From assembly GCF_049243985.1 (NCBI RefSeq), contig NC_135384.1, positions 15,124,501 through 15,188,500 on the forward strand: DNA of 64,000 nt. The letters are read 5' to 3'. This document shows, one piece after another, positions 10,528 through 21,414 of this stretch. The translations under genes and the position numbers were made by a program. The first letter of the stretch is position 1; each line of letters begins with the position of its first letter. The notes under the pieces are model-generated. The model had not been told where the DNA came from. It ran no database searches and was given only the letters and a program-made list of their open reading frames with translations. This stretch comes from Paroedura picta (Eukaryota; Chordata; Lepidosauria; Squamata; Gekkonidae).

Positions 10528-10812
10528 TTTGGGGGGGGGGGTTGTCACCTACCTGGCAACCATACCTCCTCTCTGCAATGTTTTCTTGCCCTGAAATAGG
10601 CCAGGGGTGGCTGGTTGGTGGCTGGTTGGTGGCTATAGAGGCATTGTACCCTTTTGCTGCCACACTTTCAAACCTCAAGGAATATTTCCAACCCAGGGGT
10701 AGCGAACCACCAGGTGGGGCCTTGAGATCTCCTGCAAATACTGCTATTCCAGAATTCCCTTTCACTGGGGTCAGCTGTTGCTTGGCTCATGATGTCTGCC
10801 CTTCTGAAACTT
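10528..10812. repeat. Unclassified squamate interspersed repeat between the inverted arms
   Basis: After a G run at 10,530-10,541 come GCATTGTACCCTTTTGCTGC, CCTCAAGGAATATTTCCAAC, CCAGGTGGGGCCTTGAGATC and AACCACCAGG. These blocks are familiar from a high-copy squamate repeat whose class I cannot state. The ORFs here are by-products. Confidence 0.4.
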
Positions 10813-10869
10813 GAGGCCTAAATGCTTAGCCATTCACAATTCTCTTATACTTGTGATCCATTGATGATA

Positions 10870-11420
10870 TTTTTTTTTATCATCTGGACAAATGTTAAAG
10901 AAGCCCTAGATACTTTTTACCAGGCATACAATGACTTTCACCCCACTATCAACCAAACAATGAACCAATCTATGCAAGAAATACATTGGATACAATGGAT
11001 GCCTAGAGACAACCTTATACCGAAAGCCTACTGACCAACAAATGTAGCTGCATGCCTCTAGCTACCATCAATTGTATACAGCCAGGCTGTACATTACAAA
11101 TGCATCTGCTCCTATTCCACAGCCAGAGATTCCCACCTGAAGAATCTACAACAAACCTTCTTGGAACTGAAGTAACCAGACAATGAGGTCAAGAAACAGA
11201 TTAACAAAGTCAAAAGGATACCAAGAGAAAACCTGTTGGAAGACAGACCCAAAAGAGACAATAACAGAACACCACTAGTGGTTACATATAGCTCTCAACT
11301 CAAAACAGTACAGTGACTTACAACTTCTACTGGATAATGACAGTTCTCTTTCCCAAATACTGGGGGGCAAACCTTTTCTTCCTCACAACCCCCCAATATC
11401 AAACAACTCTCTGATCTCAG
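10870..11420 (+). mobile_element. Penelope-like retroelement fragment
   Basis: Conceptual translation around 10,890-11,390 recalls the C-terminal part of Penelope-like polymerases: a KPTD-like block near 11,020, and at 11,270-11,370 a TYSSQLKT-like block followed by LLLDNDSSLSQILGGKPF. It is a broken fossil. Its right part is repeated in inverted orientation at 10,417-10,524, and inverted partial copies at element ends are a known habit of this class. Confidence 0.55.
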
Positions 11421-11727
11421 GACAAGATAACTTGCCAGCACAGCTTGTCACTTGCAGGGTTGCTTCCATGTTTGGGTGGAGATGGATGGGGAAAGCAACT
11501 AGTTTCTTTTCCTTTTTTTATTTTACAACTAGGAAAGTGTCTGACATTAATTACTAACATGTACAGTTTTATTTCTTTGATATTTTTATGTACAGCTGAA
11601 CTCAAAAGGACTAATTAGCTGTCTTAGCAAAGAATTATCCTATGGCATAATATGGCTTAATTTCAATATTATGACACAGTTTACTAATTTGCCACAATTT
11701 ACTTTTATATCTGTACACTTATGATCT

Positions 11728-11870
11728 TTGTTCCATTTAGTCTGAGGAAGAGTGCATGCATTTGTAAGCCTTGAAAAAATCCTTGTTGGTCTTAAAGCTG
11801 CTATTGGACTCAATTTTTGTTGTGCTAATTCAGACCAACATGGCTAACCACTTGAATCTAGGTAGTAAGC
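11728..11870. repeat. Squamate fold-back repeat, half copy
   Basis: CTGAGGAAGAGTGCATGCAT, then CCTTGTTGGTCTTAAAGCTG, then CAGACCAACATGGCTAACCA match the right half of the fold-back element better preserved at 24,880-25,067. Confidence 0.6.
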
Positions 11871-12934
11871 TAGTAATGCTTGCGTTGTGTTGTTTGTCTT
11901 GTGAGTCATGTGTTGTATTGAATAAAATTTGCACAACCTTTTTTAAAATTTCCATAATAAATACAAAACATTTTAAATAAGAGTGCCTTCCTTATTTACA
12001 TACCCCACGCCATGGACCCACAAGATCCTTTGGTTCTGATCCATGACAAAAGCATTAGCTTACAATATACCTTTTCTGCCTTCCATAGGGAAGATGAAGA
12101 TTCCATATTCTGCTACATCTTGCATCTTCACTGTTCTCCTTCACTGTTTGTATATATGTTCCAGTGTTTCAAACTCATGGGATGTCTGTCCCTCATGAGA
12201 TATATGTCCTTTATGATCTGTTGCATATATTAATTAATGAAATGGTCTTTGCAGTTGCCACACATGGGATTAAATTATTTAGGTATTTCAAAACAATGAT
12301 TACACTGTTACTTGTTTCGCAGTAAGATTCTATGGAATTAGGAAATACAGGAAATCACATACACTTGATGAGAATAAATCAGATAAATCAATCTAGAAAG
12401 GCAATATTAAACCTCAATATGAAAAAAGGCCCCTGATTTACCCGGGCTACAAATTGTTGTGGTGGAGGAACAAGCAGCAAGAGGAGGTACAGGTGGGAGA
12501 TGCACAAGGCACGTGCATGTCAATGGCATGACACAAGGGAGCATCATGCCACAGGGGTAGGGGAGGCATCTACCCTCACACCCACCCTTTCATTTTGTGG
12601 TTTTGTTATGGGCTGTGTGTTTTTTTTAAAGGTGTGATCCACATTGACCACGAAGCTACATTGTCAAAGGTAAAGATAGCATGATGAGTCACAGAGTAGG
12701 GACAGTATGTTCATTCCTGCCCCACCTTTCTAGGTTGGCCTTAAAATATTTGTATCTGGCTGTTGTGATCAGAATAGCCATGTTTGGAGTTTTGGAGATG
12801 TGGGATAAAAACTTTCTTGTATTAGCCTGAACTCTGCAGAGCAGGCCTTGGTGTCTATATTCATTTCCTAGTGTCTGCCATAAAATAAAGGCGATCAATG
12901 TCAACATATTAACACTTTTTTCTTCTTCTTTATT
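11871..12934. other. Intergenic, nothing recognised
   Basis: Short open frames on both strands lack splice signals or protein resemblance. A moderately GC-rich patch at 12,430-12,590 could be an unclassified repeat. Confidence 0.5.
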
Positions 12935-13388
12935 AGTGTATTGTTACAGGGCCAAAGTTCATACTGTTCTACAAGAAATGTTCAATGTTAAGCATTTAAT
13001 TTAAGGGAATAAAACTGTGTCAAGTATAAAATGTTTTATAGGTGGTATGTGACACCAAAAGTGACTTTGGAAATGTGGTCACTAAGTAGGCCTCTTTTCC
13101 TAAATGTGGTGGAAATGTGAAAAAGTTTATAAGTTTTGGGCAAAGATTCATACCATTGTGCAGTTAACGTGGGGTCTTAGATTTCCTATGTAAGCTGAAT
13201 CTGTATTATTATTATATATAACCGCAGTGCCTCCCAGCCTAAACTCATAGCTAGAAGGAGGCACTTAATGGAGGGGGTGTAAGTGTAACAAATGAAGACT
13301 ATATTTTACTGTTCTTTGTTTTAACAACTTATACTCTCATTTTTATATTTCTATCTTTATGAAAATAAAAACAATATAAAAAAAACCA
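12935..13388 (+). mobile_element. L1-like LINE 3' end
   Basis: Translation at about 13,025-13,055 reads FYRWYVTP, resembling the RWYMTP block late in vertebrate L1 ORF2. The segment ends in an AT-rich 3' end with AATAAAAACA and an A run at 13,362-13,385, as L1 copies do. It is 5' truncated and decayed. Confidence 0.55.
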
Positions 13389-13654
13389 TATTAACACTTT
13401 TCACACAGTGTGGCACAACATCATGGGTTTTGCAGTCTCATTTTCTCTAAAACGTTTTCTGTTTAATACCACAAGAACACACATGCTTTGATTCTTGAAA
13501 GTTCCTCCTTCATGCACAAGAATTAAAAGGACACACAGAAAGCTTAGTTCAGGAACTACAAAGATGCATGTAAGGGATCTGCTGGAATTCAGAAATCTGC
13601 TGGATTCTGGAATATTCATTGGAAGTTTTAGATCTCAGCTATGTTCAGTGCCTA

Positions 13655-14110
13655 GGCCATCCTTTTCCAACCTTTTGGCCTGAAATATTTGTCAGGCTTC
13701 AAGGTGCCATGAAAGTGGTCAGCTGGCTATACCCCCTCCCATGCCCTCATATACAAATTTTATTCATTTATTTTATTTTTTTCACGTTTATTTATATAAA
13801 TAAAAATAAAATATTCAAATAAACATTAAAACCAGCTCCCCATCTCCTCACCCCACCAAACTGCCCGCAATGCCCCATATACAAATAAAAGTAAAACAAA
13901 TATATGTCTCCCCCCAACCAAGAGAGCCCCAACACTCAACAGAAGACCCACTGGGCTAACTTACCCCATTACAGAAGAAAAAGCAGTGCTGCTTCAGTGG
14001 TGGCTGCCAGTTCTGTGAGGCCACCATCTTGCTATCCCCAGTGCACAGTACATCTGAGGGGATCTCAAGGTATACTGCTGTACTCTAGTACACTGGTTGG
14101 GAAGCCCTTG
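13655..14110. repeat. Possible decayed non-autonomous DNA transposon
   Basis: The left part (CATCCTTTTCCAACCTTTTG) and right part (ACTGGTTGGGAAGCCC) look like degraded ends of a hAT-type element, with AT-rich filler between. The match is weak. Confidence 0.25.
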
Positions 14111-15140
14111 TCTAGCCAGTTATGTTCCAGGAAAGAGCTGATTTTTAACCTGAATGGACTAGTAGACAATAAATGACTTGGATCAAACAGGAGTTGAGTT
14201 TCAAGGCAAGTTTCAATGAAAACAAATATTATATAGTAGAAAGAGCCCCCAAAAGTCATAGACTGTGGCTCAAACATTTTCCATGAAACCATCTATTGAA
14301 ATGCAAACATATCATAATCCAGGCGACCAAAATAATCAAATCAATCTTCTTCTCTCAGGCTCTTAGCCAAATGGCATCAGATGATGTTGACAATCCAATC
14401 AGGACACATTCTCACTGGAAACCTAGAAGGCTACATCATCACTCCTCCTTCCCCACTCCCATCCAATGGGCCACAGGTTCTCAAGAAGAGCTAATTATGG
14501 CTTTCCTAACTCTTGCCTTGAAGATGACCATTATATCATTAAGCACAATTACTAACACTGACAAGATGGAATAAGTCTGTTAATATTTATATAAGCCTTA
14601 GGAGGAATCAGGGATGCTTTGCCTCACTCTAAAGGATCATCTTTCCAGATATGATGGTGAGCTTGAGGTATGGTCTTCCACTTGCCAGATTTTGGGTGTT
14701 CCCTCAGTAAATGGCGCCCAACGTTAGCCCAACTGCAATTCCAGTGAGGGAGCCAGCATCCTTTGATATTTTTAGGACTCAGTATAAAGATACTTTATTC
14801 ATCACATATTTTATCCACTTTTAATAGAATTGCAAGCATTCTGTTTGGAGGTGGGTGAAATGGGTGCTTTTAAGTATGGTAGTGTAAGCTACCTTGAGTC
14901 ATGAGAAAATTAACATTTTATACTTTAGTATTTAAAAAAAACATCTTTCCTACTATAATCCTTGGCATAGATGTAGTCAACGACTGGAGGTTTGTAAATC
15001 TGCAAGACCTGCATTCGACTCAAATTAGGAATGGATGCAGCAAAATACCATAACAATATATGTTTGCCAACCCAGTCATCACATATGTGCCTGGAAGAAG
15101 TGATAAAAAGGATAGAGATTTCAGTGTTATTCATTTTCTA
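14111..15140. other. Intergenic, nothing recognised
   Basis: No coding exon or named repeat. The stretch includes the 3' flank of the OR gene on the minus strand. Confidence 0.5.
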
Positions 15141-16121
15141 TTATTCTAAAGACAAAGCCTTGAACGTATGGGTTCTTATGCCATGAATAAGTTTACCAAA
15201 AGATTTCCTAAGAGCCTCTTTCACCTCTCTGTTCCTCAGGCTGTATATGAGCGGATTGACCAGTGGTGTCAGGATAGTGTAAAAAACAGAGAACACTTTG
15301 TTTAGTTTCCTTATATTTTGAGTATTTGGGAGCACATAGACCGTGATTAGAGTCCCGTAATAGATTGTAACCACAAGAAGGTGAGAGGAGCATGTGGAGA
15401 AGGCCTTTTTCCTGCCAGTGGCTGATGGGATCCTCAAAATGGCAATGATGATAAACATGTATGACGTAAGAGTCAATAAAAAGGGAGGCAGAGTGAAAAT
15501 GGTTGAAAATATGAATCCCATCAGTTCAAATGTGTGCGTTTCACTGCAGGAGATTCTTGCAACAGGGGTAAGGTCACAAAAGAAATGGTCAATTTCGTTA
15601 GGGCCACAGAATGTCAACCTTGTCATCAAATACATCATTACTGACATTGACAAGAACCCATTAATCCAAGATCCACTTGCCATGAATAGACAAGCCTTCA
15701 TATTCATTAAGGTTGCATAGTGTAATGGTTTGGATATTGCTGTATATCTGTCATAGGACATCATGGCTAGGAGGCCACATTCCGTAACCACCAGAGCAGC
15801 AAAGAAATAGAACTGAGCAATGCAGGCAGGAATGGAAATGGCTTTCTCGCCAGTCAGGAAGGTGGCAAGAACCTTGGGCAAGATAGTTGATGTGTAGAAA
15901 GTCTCCAAGCAGGACAGATTCCCAAGGAAAAAGTACATGGGAGTGTGAAGGTTAGGATTTAATAGAACTAATGCTATGATAAGGATGTTTCCAACCATGG
16001 TAAAAATATAGATCACTAGAAACAGAAGAAAGAGGGCCATGTCTAGATGCTGGAGATCACCAAATCCCAGAAGAATTAATTCTGTAACAATGGTTTGATT
16101 GATCCCATCTTCAAATGCCAT
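15141..16121 (-). CDS. Olfactory receptor, class II (OR11-like), intact
   Basis: 326-residue odorant receptor with NQT near the N terminus, [13 protein letters not shown] (TM2), MSYDRYTAISKPLHY (TM3 end), LTFCGPNEIDHFFCD (loop 2), SATGRKKAFSTCSSHL (TM6) and PLVNPLIYSLRNREVK (TM7), plus a long C-terminal tail. An upstream in-frame ATG at 16,172 is rejected: a TTTTTTCTAG acceptor lies between it and the MAFEDG start, placing the coding exon at about 16,135 downward. The usual AIC after DRY reads AIS here. MSYDRY and the GPNEIDHFFCD loop suggest an OR11 relative. It is related to the gene at 21,415. Confidence 0.94.
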   Translation of the reverse strand: MAFEDGINQTIVTELILLGFGDLQHLDMALFLLFLVIYIFTMVGNILIIALVLLNPNLHTPMYFFLGNLSCLETFYTSTILPKVLATFLTGEKAISIPACIAQFYFFAALVVTECGLLAMMSYDRYTAISKPLHYATLMNMKACLFMASGSWINGFLSMSVMMYLMTRLTFCGPNEIDHFFCDLTPVARISCSETHTFELMGFIFSTIFTLPPFLLTLTSYMFIIIAILRIPSATGRKKAFSTCSSHLLVVTIYYGTLITVYVLPNTQNIRKLNKVFSVFYTILTPLVNPLIYSLRNREVKEALRKSFGKLIHGIRTHTFKALSLE

Positions 16122-16373
16122 TTTTTTGGTTGTTCCTAGAAAAAAAAGCAAGCAATTTATATCCACTACCATAAAGCATGGGTATTAATTTAATAAATGG
16201 TTGCTGATATTGGAGTATGCTTTATTTCTTGATCTGCCTTTCATTGGGTGCACTATGAGACACCAGGCTGCGATGCCAGTGCTGACTGCTTCACAAGATC
16301 AGGATAATGAAAACTATAGAACTGAAATTGTTTCTGCCAAGTTTTAGCCACTCAACTCCTTGACTTTAACTGG

Positions 16374-16480
16374 TGTTACAGTTAAATTATGATTTTTAAT
16401 GTCTTTTAATGGGGTTTTAATTGGGGGTTTTAAGACAACTGTCACCTGCCATGAGCCTACCCAGGGAGTGGCGAAAAATA
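16374..16480 (+). mobile_element. L2-like LINE 3' tail
   Basis: GTCTTTTAATGGGGTTTTAA, then GCCATGAGCCTACCCAGGGA and GGCGAAAAATAAATCTAATA is a decayed version of the L2-like 3' end that closes in an ATA-rich repeat (compare 37,800-37,905). Confidence 0.55.
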
Positions 16481-16484
16481 AATC

Positions 16485-16569
<85 letters not shown>

Positions 16570-16629
16570 AAGAAGAAGAAGAAGAAGAAGAAGAAGAAGA
16601 AGAAGAAGAAGAAGAAGAAGAAGAAGAAG

Positions 16630-16659
<30 letters not shown>
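16481..16659. repeat. Compound microsatellite (TAA)n(AGA)n
   Basis: About 60 bases of TAA units switch directly to about 120 bases of AGA units. It seeds spurious poly-Asn, poly-Lys, poly-Arg and poly-Ser frames that are not genes. Confidence 0.97.
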
Positions 16660-16660
<1 letters not shown>

Positions 16661-17749
16661 GGTGATGGGGACAGAAAATGTATATTTATAATTAAAGGGC
16701 AATTTGACCATCCTTTTTAAAGACATTTGTCAGGATGACAGACTTGAAAACAACAACTTCTTTATTAAAGCAAGTGCTTATTTCTAAGTAGTTCTATCCA
16801 GGATGATTCAAATCCGAATCTGGCTTGCTAAGTCAAAACGCTGATCTTTTCCCCAACTTTCCTGCTCAAAGATGTTCACACACACACTCAGACAAAATAG
16901 GCTTTCATGTCCAGGTGCCATCTGGGAAGGCGTCCAACAATGATAACATGCCCAGGATTGACCTTGCAGCATCCAGTGTTACTACGTACAACGATAACAG
17001 CGCTGGTTACACTACGGAATAGTTAGCAGACAGTTCAGGGCTAAAAAATGGCTACACATGGCAGTAATGAGGAGATTCTGACAACATTGTTGTTTAGCAG
17101 ACACAGGATTATTTACGTCCTCCAAGCCTGCAAGTATGAATCCACAGCTGATCTATTTAGTATAACATAGTGCTATCATTGTCATGATCCTACGTAGAGT
17201 GCTGCTGCAATCATTACATCATTCAATGAGACACAGCTTGTACCAATTATTTTGTTAGCCCAAGCAATCTGCATCCATGATCTTTAATGATTCTTCGGGC
17301 TGGGTGTGCGCCAAGCCACTGTGTTATTGTCACAAGGACTTGGTCATATTTGTCTACAAAGGGGCTCAGGGATCCAGGTCCATCACTGGATAACAATGAG
17401 TGGAGCCATCATGGTGCATTAGTACACCCCTCATTATACCATTCTAGTGAATTATATAGTTTGGTTGATCCCAGGATAGGAAGACTGGGCCCCTCCCCTT
17501 TGTAGCCCATAGCAAACCCACCTCCAGCCGAGCATCGACTATGGTCATCTATTAGGCAATGGTGACTGCAATCAGGAGGGTTGTGGGTTTGCATGGGGAA
17601 TGTAGATTGTTGATTGTTGCAGCCATCTGTTGTGTTGGGGTATTATTCTGATTTTATGTTTTAATGTAAACCAATAGTTCTCTGATTTCATCAGAGATTT
17701 CATCAGAGAACTAGTCCTTTACTATGTGCAATATAGTTTTGTCTTCTAG
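16660..17749. other. Intergenic, nothing named
   Basis: Mixed sequence with possible unclassified repeat content at 17,260-17,650. A short tandem duplication of ATTTCATCAGAGA lies at about 17,686-17,712. Confidence 0.45.
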
Positions 17750-17893
17750 GTTTACAGAAACATTAAGGGACATGGCAATGGTGATGAAGAAACCAGAAGA
17801 GCGGACAACGACATAGTGGGCATAATTTTAATTCTTCCCTTTGCTTGGCCACTGGCCGTGTACAGCATTGGAAAACTCAAGGTTGTTTTTTAG
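17750..17893 (+). CDS. Candidate orphan terminal exon with a membrane segment
   Basis: A good acceptor (TTTTGTCTTCTAG) precedes a 47-codon open stretch that ends in TAG at 17,891. The translation has a charged part (GDEETRRADND) followed by a hydrophobic run of about 17 residues (IVGIILILPFAWPLAVY) and a short basic tail (GKLKVVF). This is what the last exon of a tail-anchored or single-pass membrane protein would look like. I do not recognise the family and see no upstream exon. It may be a remnant or chance. Confidence 0.35.
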   Translation, partial: VYRNIKGHGNGDEETRRADNDIVGIILILPFAWPLAVYSIGKLKVVF

Positions 17894-18430
17894 AAGTTGG
17901 AATTGATTGAGTTGGATCCCCTTTAGGTAGAAAATGACAGTCCCTAATGCATTAAATGAAGAGAATTTGCTGATTTTCTTTGTAAATCTAAAGGGAGCAT
18001 CTTAATCAGCTAAGAAACGTTGCTTACCTGTAGAATGTTTTAGGGATATTTCATGCTATTGAGTGTTAGAGCTAAAGTGAAACATCTGGTTATTCTTGTT
18101 GACTTCTCTGCCTTTTCTGTTTCTCCTCATCTTTTTTGCTGACTTATAATGCAGGGCATTGAGCCTCTAGTGCCTTCTGTGCAAGACCAACTGTTCTTCC
18201 TGTTCTTTTATAGGAACTACAAAAGATACTTTTATACTCAAAAACACCTCCTATCAATCCTCTTTGTTTTTGTGGAGGCTTCTGAGAGAACATCTCCAAG
18301 GAAGTTCATTGTGTTGTTGTGCATCATTCATATGAGGACACAACCCCCAAGGTGGGAATCTAGTGGGAATCATTCTAATGAGAACCAATTCAAAATGTGT
18401 TATGTTTAGGTTCTTGGTGGAAAGCACTGT
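17894..18430. other. Intergenic, nothing recognised
   Basis: An 86-codon frame at 18,149 has no splice or family support and is left out. Confidence 0.5.
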
Positions 18431-18942
18431 CAAATTGCATGTGACTTATGGCACAGCTAGCTTATGGCAACTCTTTAAGGTAAAGGTAAAGGTATCCCCT
18501 ATGCAAGCACCAAGTCATGTCTGACCCTTGGGGTGACGCCCTCTAGCGTTTTCATGGCAGACTCAATAAGGGGTGGTTTGCCAGTGCCTTCCGTTTACCC
18601 CCCAGCAAGCTGGGTACTCATTTTACCGACCTCGGAAGGATGGAAGGCTGAGTCAACCCTGAGCCGGCTGCTGGGATCAAACTCCCAGTCTCATGGGCAG
18701 AGCTTTCAGACTGCATGACTGCTGCCTTACCACTCTGAGCCACAAGAGGCTCTTATGGCAACTCTTTAGGGGGTTTCAAATGAAGAGATGAATACAGGAG
18801 GTTTACTGGTGCCAGCTTCTGCATAGTAGCCCTGGCCTCGCTTGGTGGCCTGCCATCCAAATACTAATGGGTCCTGTTTAGCTGCCCAGATGAGATAGGG
18901 CTAGTCTTGGCCATCCAGTTCAGGGAATATAGGTCCTTAAGA
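18431..18942 (-). mobile_element. 5S-rRNA-derived SINE, split by a Sauria SINE
   Basis: Read on +, the right part holds CATCCAAATACTAATGGGTC, then CAGATGAGATAGGGCTAG, the reverse complement of the 5S promoter half. The left part holds the tail (CATGTGACTTATGGC). A complete Sauria SINE interrupts the tail at 18,479-18,753. Confidence 0.75.
18479..18753 (-). mobile_element. Sauria-type SINE nested in a 5S SINE
   Basis: Starts with (GGTAAA)n and CCCCTATGCAAGCACCAAGT and ends CACAAGAGGCTCT. It is flanked by a perfect target-site duplication, TTATGGCAACTCTTTA, at the left (ending about 18,478) and right (starting about 18,754). This shows retroposition into the older 5S SINE. Confidence 0.9.
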
Positions 18943-19334
18943 GATTCATTATTGGCTTTTTTCTAGAACTAAAGGTTATTTGTAACACAATAAAAGATAC
19001 AATTCTCTAAAAATACAATAATTAATACCAGACAAAAATATAATTTACAACAATGGCATGACCACAGTTTCTTGGGGGCATCAATTATAAACATGATATC
19101 ATACCATTTATCAATGAAACTTTTTTTAAGTTTATAATCTTTGCAAGGACTACATAGTGAGATTGGCCATAACTATTTCAATGGGGGAACTGGTTCCACA
19201 AGGCAGAGTTAGCCATGGAAAAAGCTCTGTTTCACACCACTTACTGCTCATAGAACTTTCAATTCATCTTTGTGATCAATTGTAAGTGGATCTTGCTATT
19301 TCCCACAGTAAAAAGTGGGTTGGAAGTTGATTGT

Positions 19335-19765
19335 CTTGCAGTGGGACATTTTCCCCTCCCAAGAAGGACACAGGCAACCACATTTCTTTGGGTCTAACTT
19401 GGCCACAGCATTATTTTGCATACAAAGTGTGGCACAACATGGAAAAAGGGTCCTGCCCTCTTGTGGTCAGCCAACTGCAAGGCAGCCCAATGCATCAGCA
19501 GGTCACTACCCCAGGGATTCTCCAGTGTCCCATCTGGATCCCCAGGCCCCCATATGGCCTGCTTCACCCTTGGGAGGCATCAGAAGGCTGGGAACCCATG
19601 GGGCATTAGCCTCTGGTGGCTTCCCCTGCCACCCAGAACTGCACATCAGTTGTCTAATCCCCCCACTTCTTCCAATGAGGAGAGTCACCCAGATGCACTT
19701 CCACATGACCTCCTATGAAGGCCTCCTTCAACTAGCCAGTTTTGCCCTGATTGGCCCTGCCCCTG
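19335..19765 (-). mobile_element. Solo LTR-like fossil, decayed
   Basis: On the minus strand it has a poly-A-signal-like AATAATGCTGTGGCC block matching the AATAAAGCTGTGGCC of the copy at 24.7 kb, and the end CTGCAAGACAATCA resembles the end of that copy. No internal region is seen. It is old; boundaries are approximate. The 175-codon frame on + is not a gene. Confidence 0.45.
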
Positions 19766-20098
19766 CAGCTCCCACCCTCTGTCCCTGGACTCTCGCGACT
19801 TTGCTCTCAGATGCCTCAGTGCCTGGAGCCAGCAGCAGGTAAGGAGAGAGGCCCTGGGCAAAGGATCGTGGTGGAGCCTGCTAGGCTGGGCCTGATGACA
19901 AGGGCCTCCCGCCCTGCTGATTGCCTGCTAAGGAGCTCTGTCTCAGGCCTGCTAACGAGCTGCCCAACCTCCACCTGTCCCACTTGATTTGGCTGCGAGC
20001 TGCCGCCCAAGGCCACCTTAAGCTGCCTGGCCTGGGGCCAGGGGAGGAGACCATTTCAAGGCCCATTCTTAGGAACGGGCTTTGAAGCTAGTAATATA
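19766..20098. repeat. GC-rich unclassified repeat
   Basis: Repeated variants of GCCTGCTAAGGAGCTC and GCCTGCTAACGAGCTG and the ending GAACGGGCTTTGAAGCTAGT look like an interspersed element 3' end, but I cannot name it. Confidence 0.35.
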
Positions 20099-20964
20099 TA
20101 AATAGCAACACTGAGGTTACATAAGTGTAGTTACAATTATATAAATGATAGTATATTAAAAGTGAAAATCCAAGTTTCAAATATCAGTTACATACAAAAC
20201 ATCTAGAGCTTATTCTGTCCTTGAGATTGCACGATGAAGAGAAACTCCTTGTAAAGGTTGTAACACATTTTTTTAAATGAAATTAAGATGGAGCACATGC
20301 AACATCAAACTGTACCATTCTTGCAATAAAAATAAAAATGCAGTGTGGCTGTATATATCCTTGTTTGGATCCATCCAAACTTTTTCTGCAGCCTAACCCA
20401 GCCTCCTGTTTATATAGTTTCCAATTCATTTGACTTGTGGCCATAGAGGTAACAGCTTCTGCAGCATAGTCATTTGGGGTTGACAAATGATACCCAACAT
20501 TATTTCGCAATGGCAGAAAATCAGGTTGGAGTTAAACTATCACACGTGCCTATGGAATATGTTGTATGTTTACAAAATGCACAAGAAATCTGCTTAACAC
20601 ACATCTTTATTACTATGCATATATAATAATACATCTGAAAACACAGAGATGTTAGATAAACATTTCATCCAGATGAAATTTGAATCAAACTTTAGAGTTT
20701 TTTACACAAAAATTTGCAAAATGTTTATATATGCCAATAGAGTTTTGAAATAACTCATGTAATTTCTCAGAGGAATTATACACCTCTGGTTGTTGAGGAA
20801 AGTTAGGTTGGAGATTCCCTTTCAAGTGACATATCTGATATGTTAGAGTGATACTAAAAAGGACTTGGAAGTGTCTCATGGTCTTTCTCACAGGAATTTT
20901 GAATTCTCCACATACTCTTTAGAAACTAACATTTGGAATCAGTTTGATGTTTACTACTGCTTCT
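20099..20964. other. Intergenic, nothing recognised
   Basis: AT-rich sequence with no convincing exon or named repeat. Confidence 0.5.
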
Positions 20965-21198
20965 CAGCTGGCTCGGTGATAGAATGTCTTCTTGCCATGC
21001 AGTAGATCCTGGGCTCAGTCCGCAAACATCCACAGAAGAAGAAAATGTTCTAATAGTAGGTGATATGAAAGGCCTCTACCAAAATCCCTGGTGACCAGTC
21101 TAGAGAGTATTAATTTTGATGCATCAAGGGTCTGATTTGGTATAAAGTATCATGTGTAAGTACTATATATCATGTGTAAGTTCAGTATAAGTATTATG
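20965..21198 (+). mobile_element. tRNA-derived SINE, second type
   Basis: GCTCGGTGATAGAATGTCTT, then TTGCCATGCAGTAGATCCTG (B-box-like GGCTCAGTCC), GGTGATATGAAAGGCCTCTA and AAGGGTCTGATTTGGTATAA match a high-copy squamate SINE with an alanine-tRNA-like head. It ends at an ACT microsatellite. Confidence 0.7.
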
Positions 21199-21200
21199 TG

Positions 21201-21270
<70 letters not shown>
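21201..21270. repeat. (TAC)n microsatellite
   Basis: About 23 uninterrupted TAC units follow the SINE tail. Confidence 0.97.
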
Positions 21271-21271
<1 letters not shown>

Positions 21272-21414
21272 TCACCACCACCACTACTATGGATAATAGA
21301 GAAAATTCTATTACAGTCCTTCTAATGAAGAAATAGAAAGTGGAAAAGTACCATTCAATTTAGTGCATGAAGATTCTTCCATATTATAATGAAAAATGAG
21401 TAGCGTATCAATTT

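Noticed and set aside
16481-16659. CRISPR-like regular repetition
   Set aside because: Simple trinucleotide repeats without spacers, in a vertebrate genome.
16399-16726. Poly-Asn, poly-Lys, poly-Arg and poly-Ser frames
   Set aside because: Produced by the compound TAA/AGA microsatellite.
19315-19842. 175-codon frame
   Set aside because: Lies in a reversed LTR-like repeat; no protein motif and no splice support.
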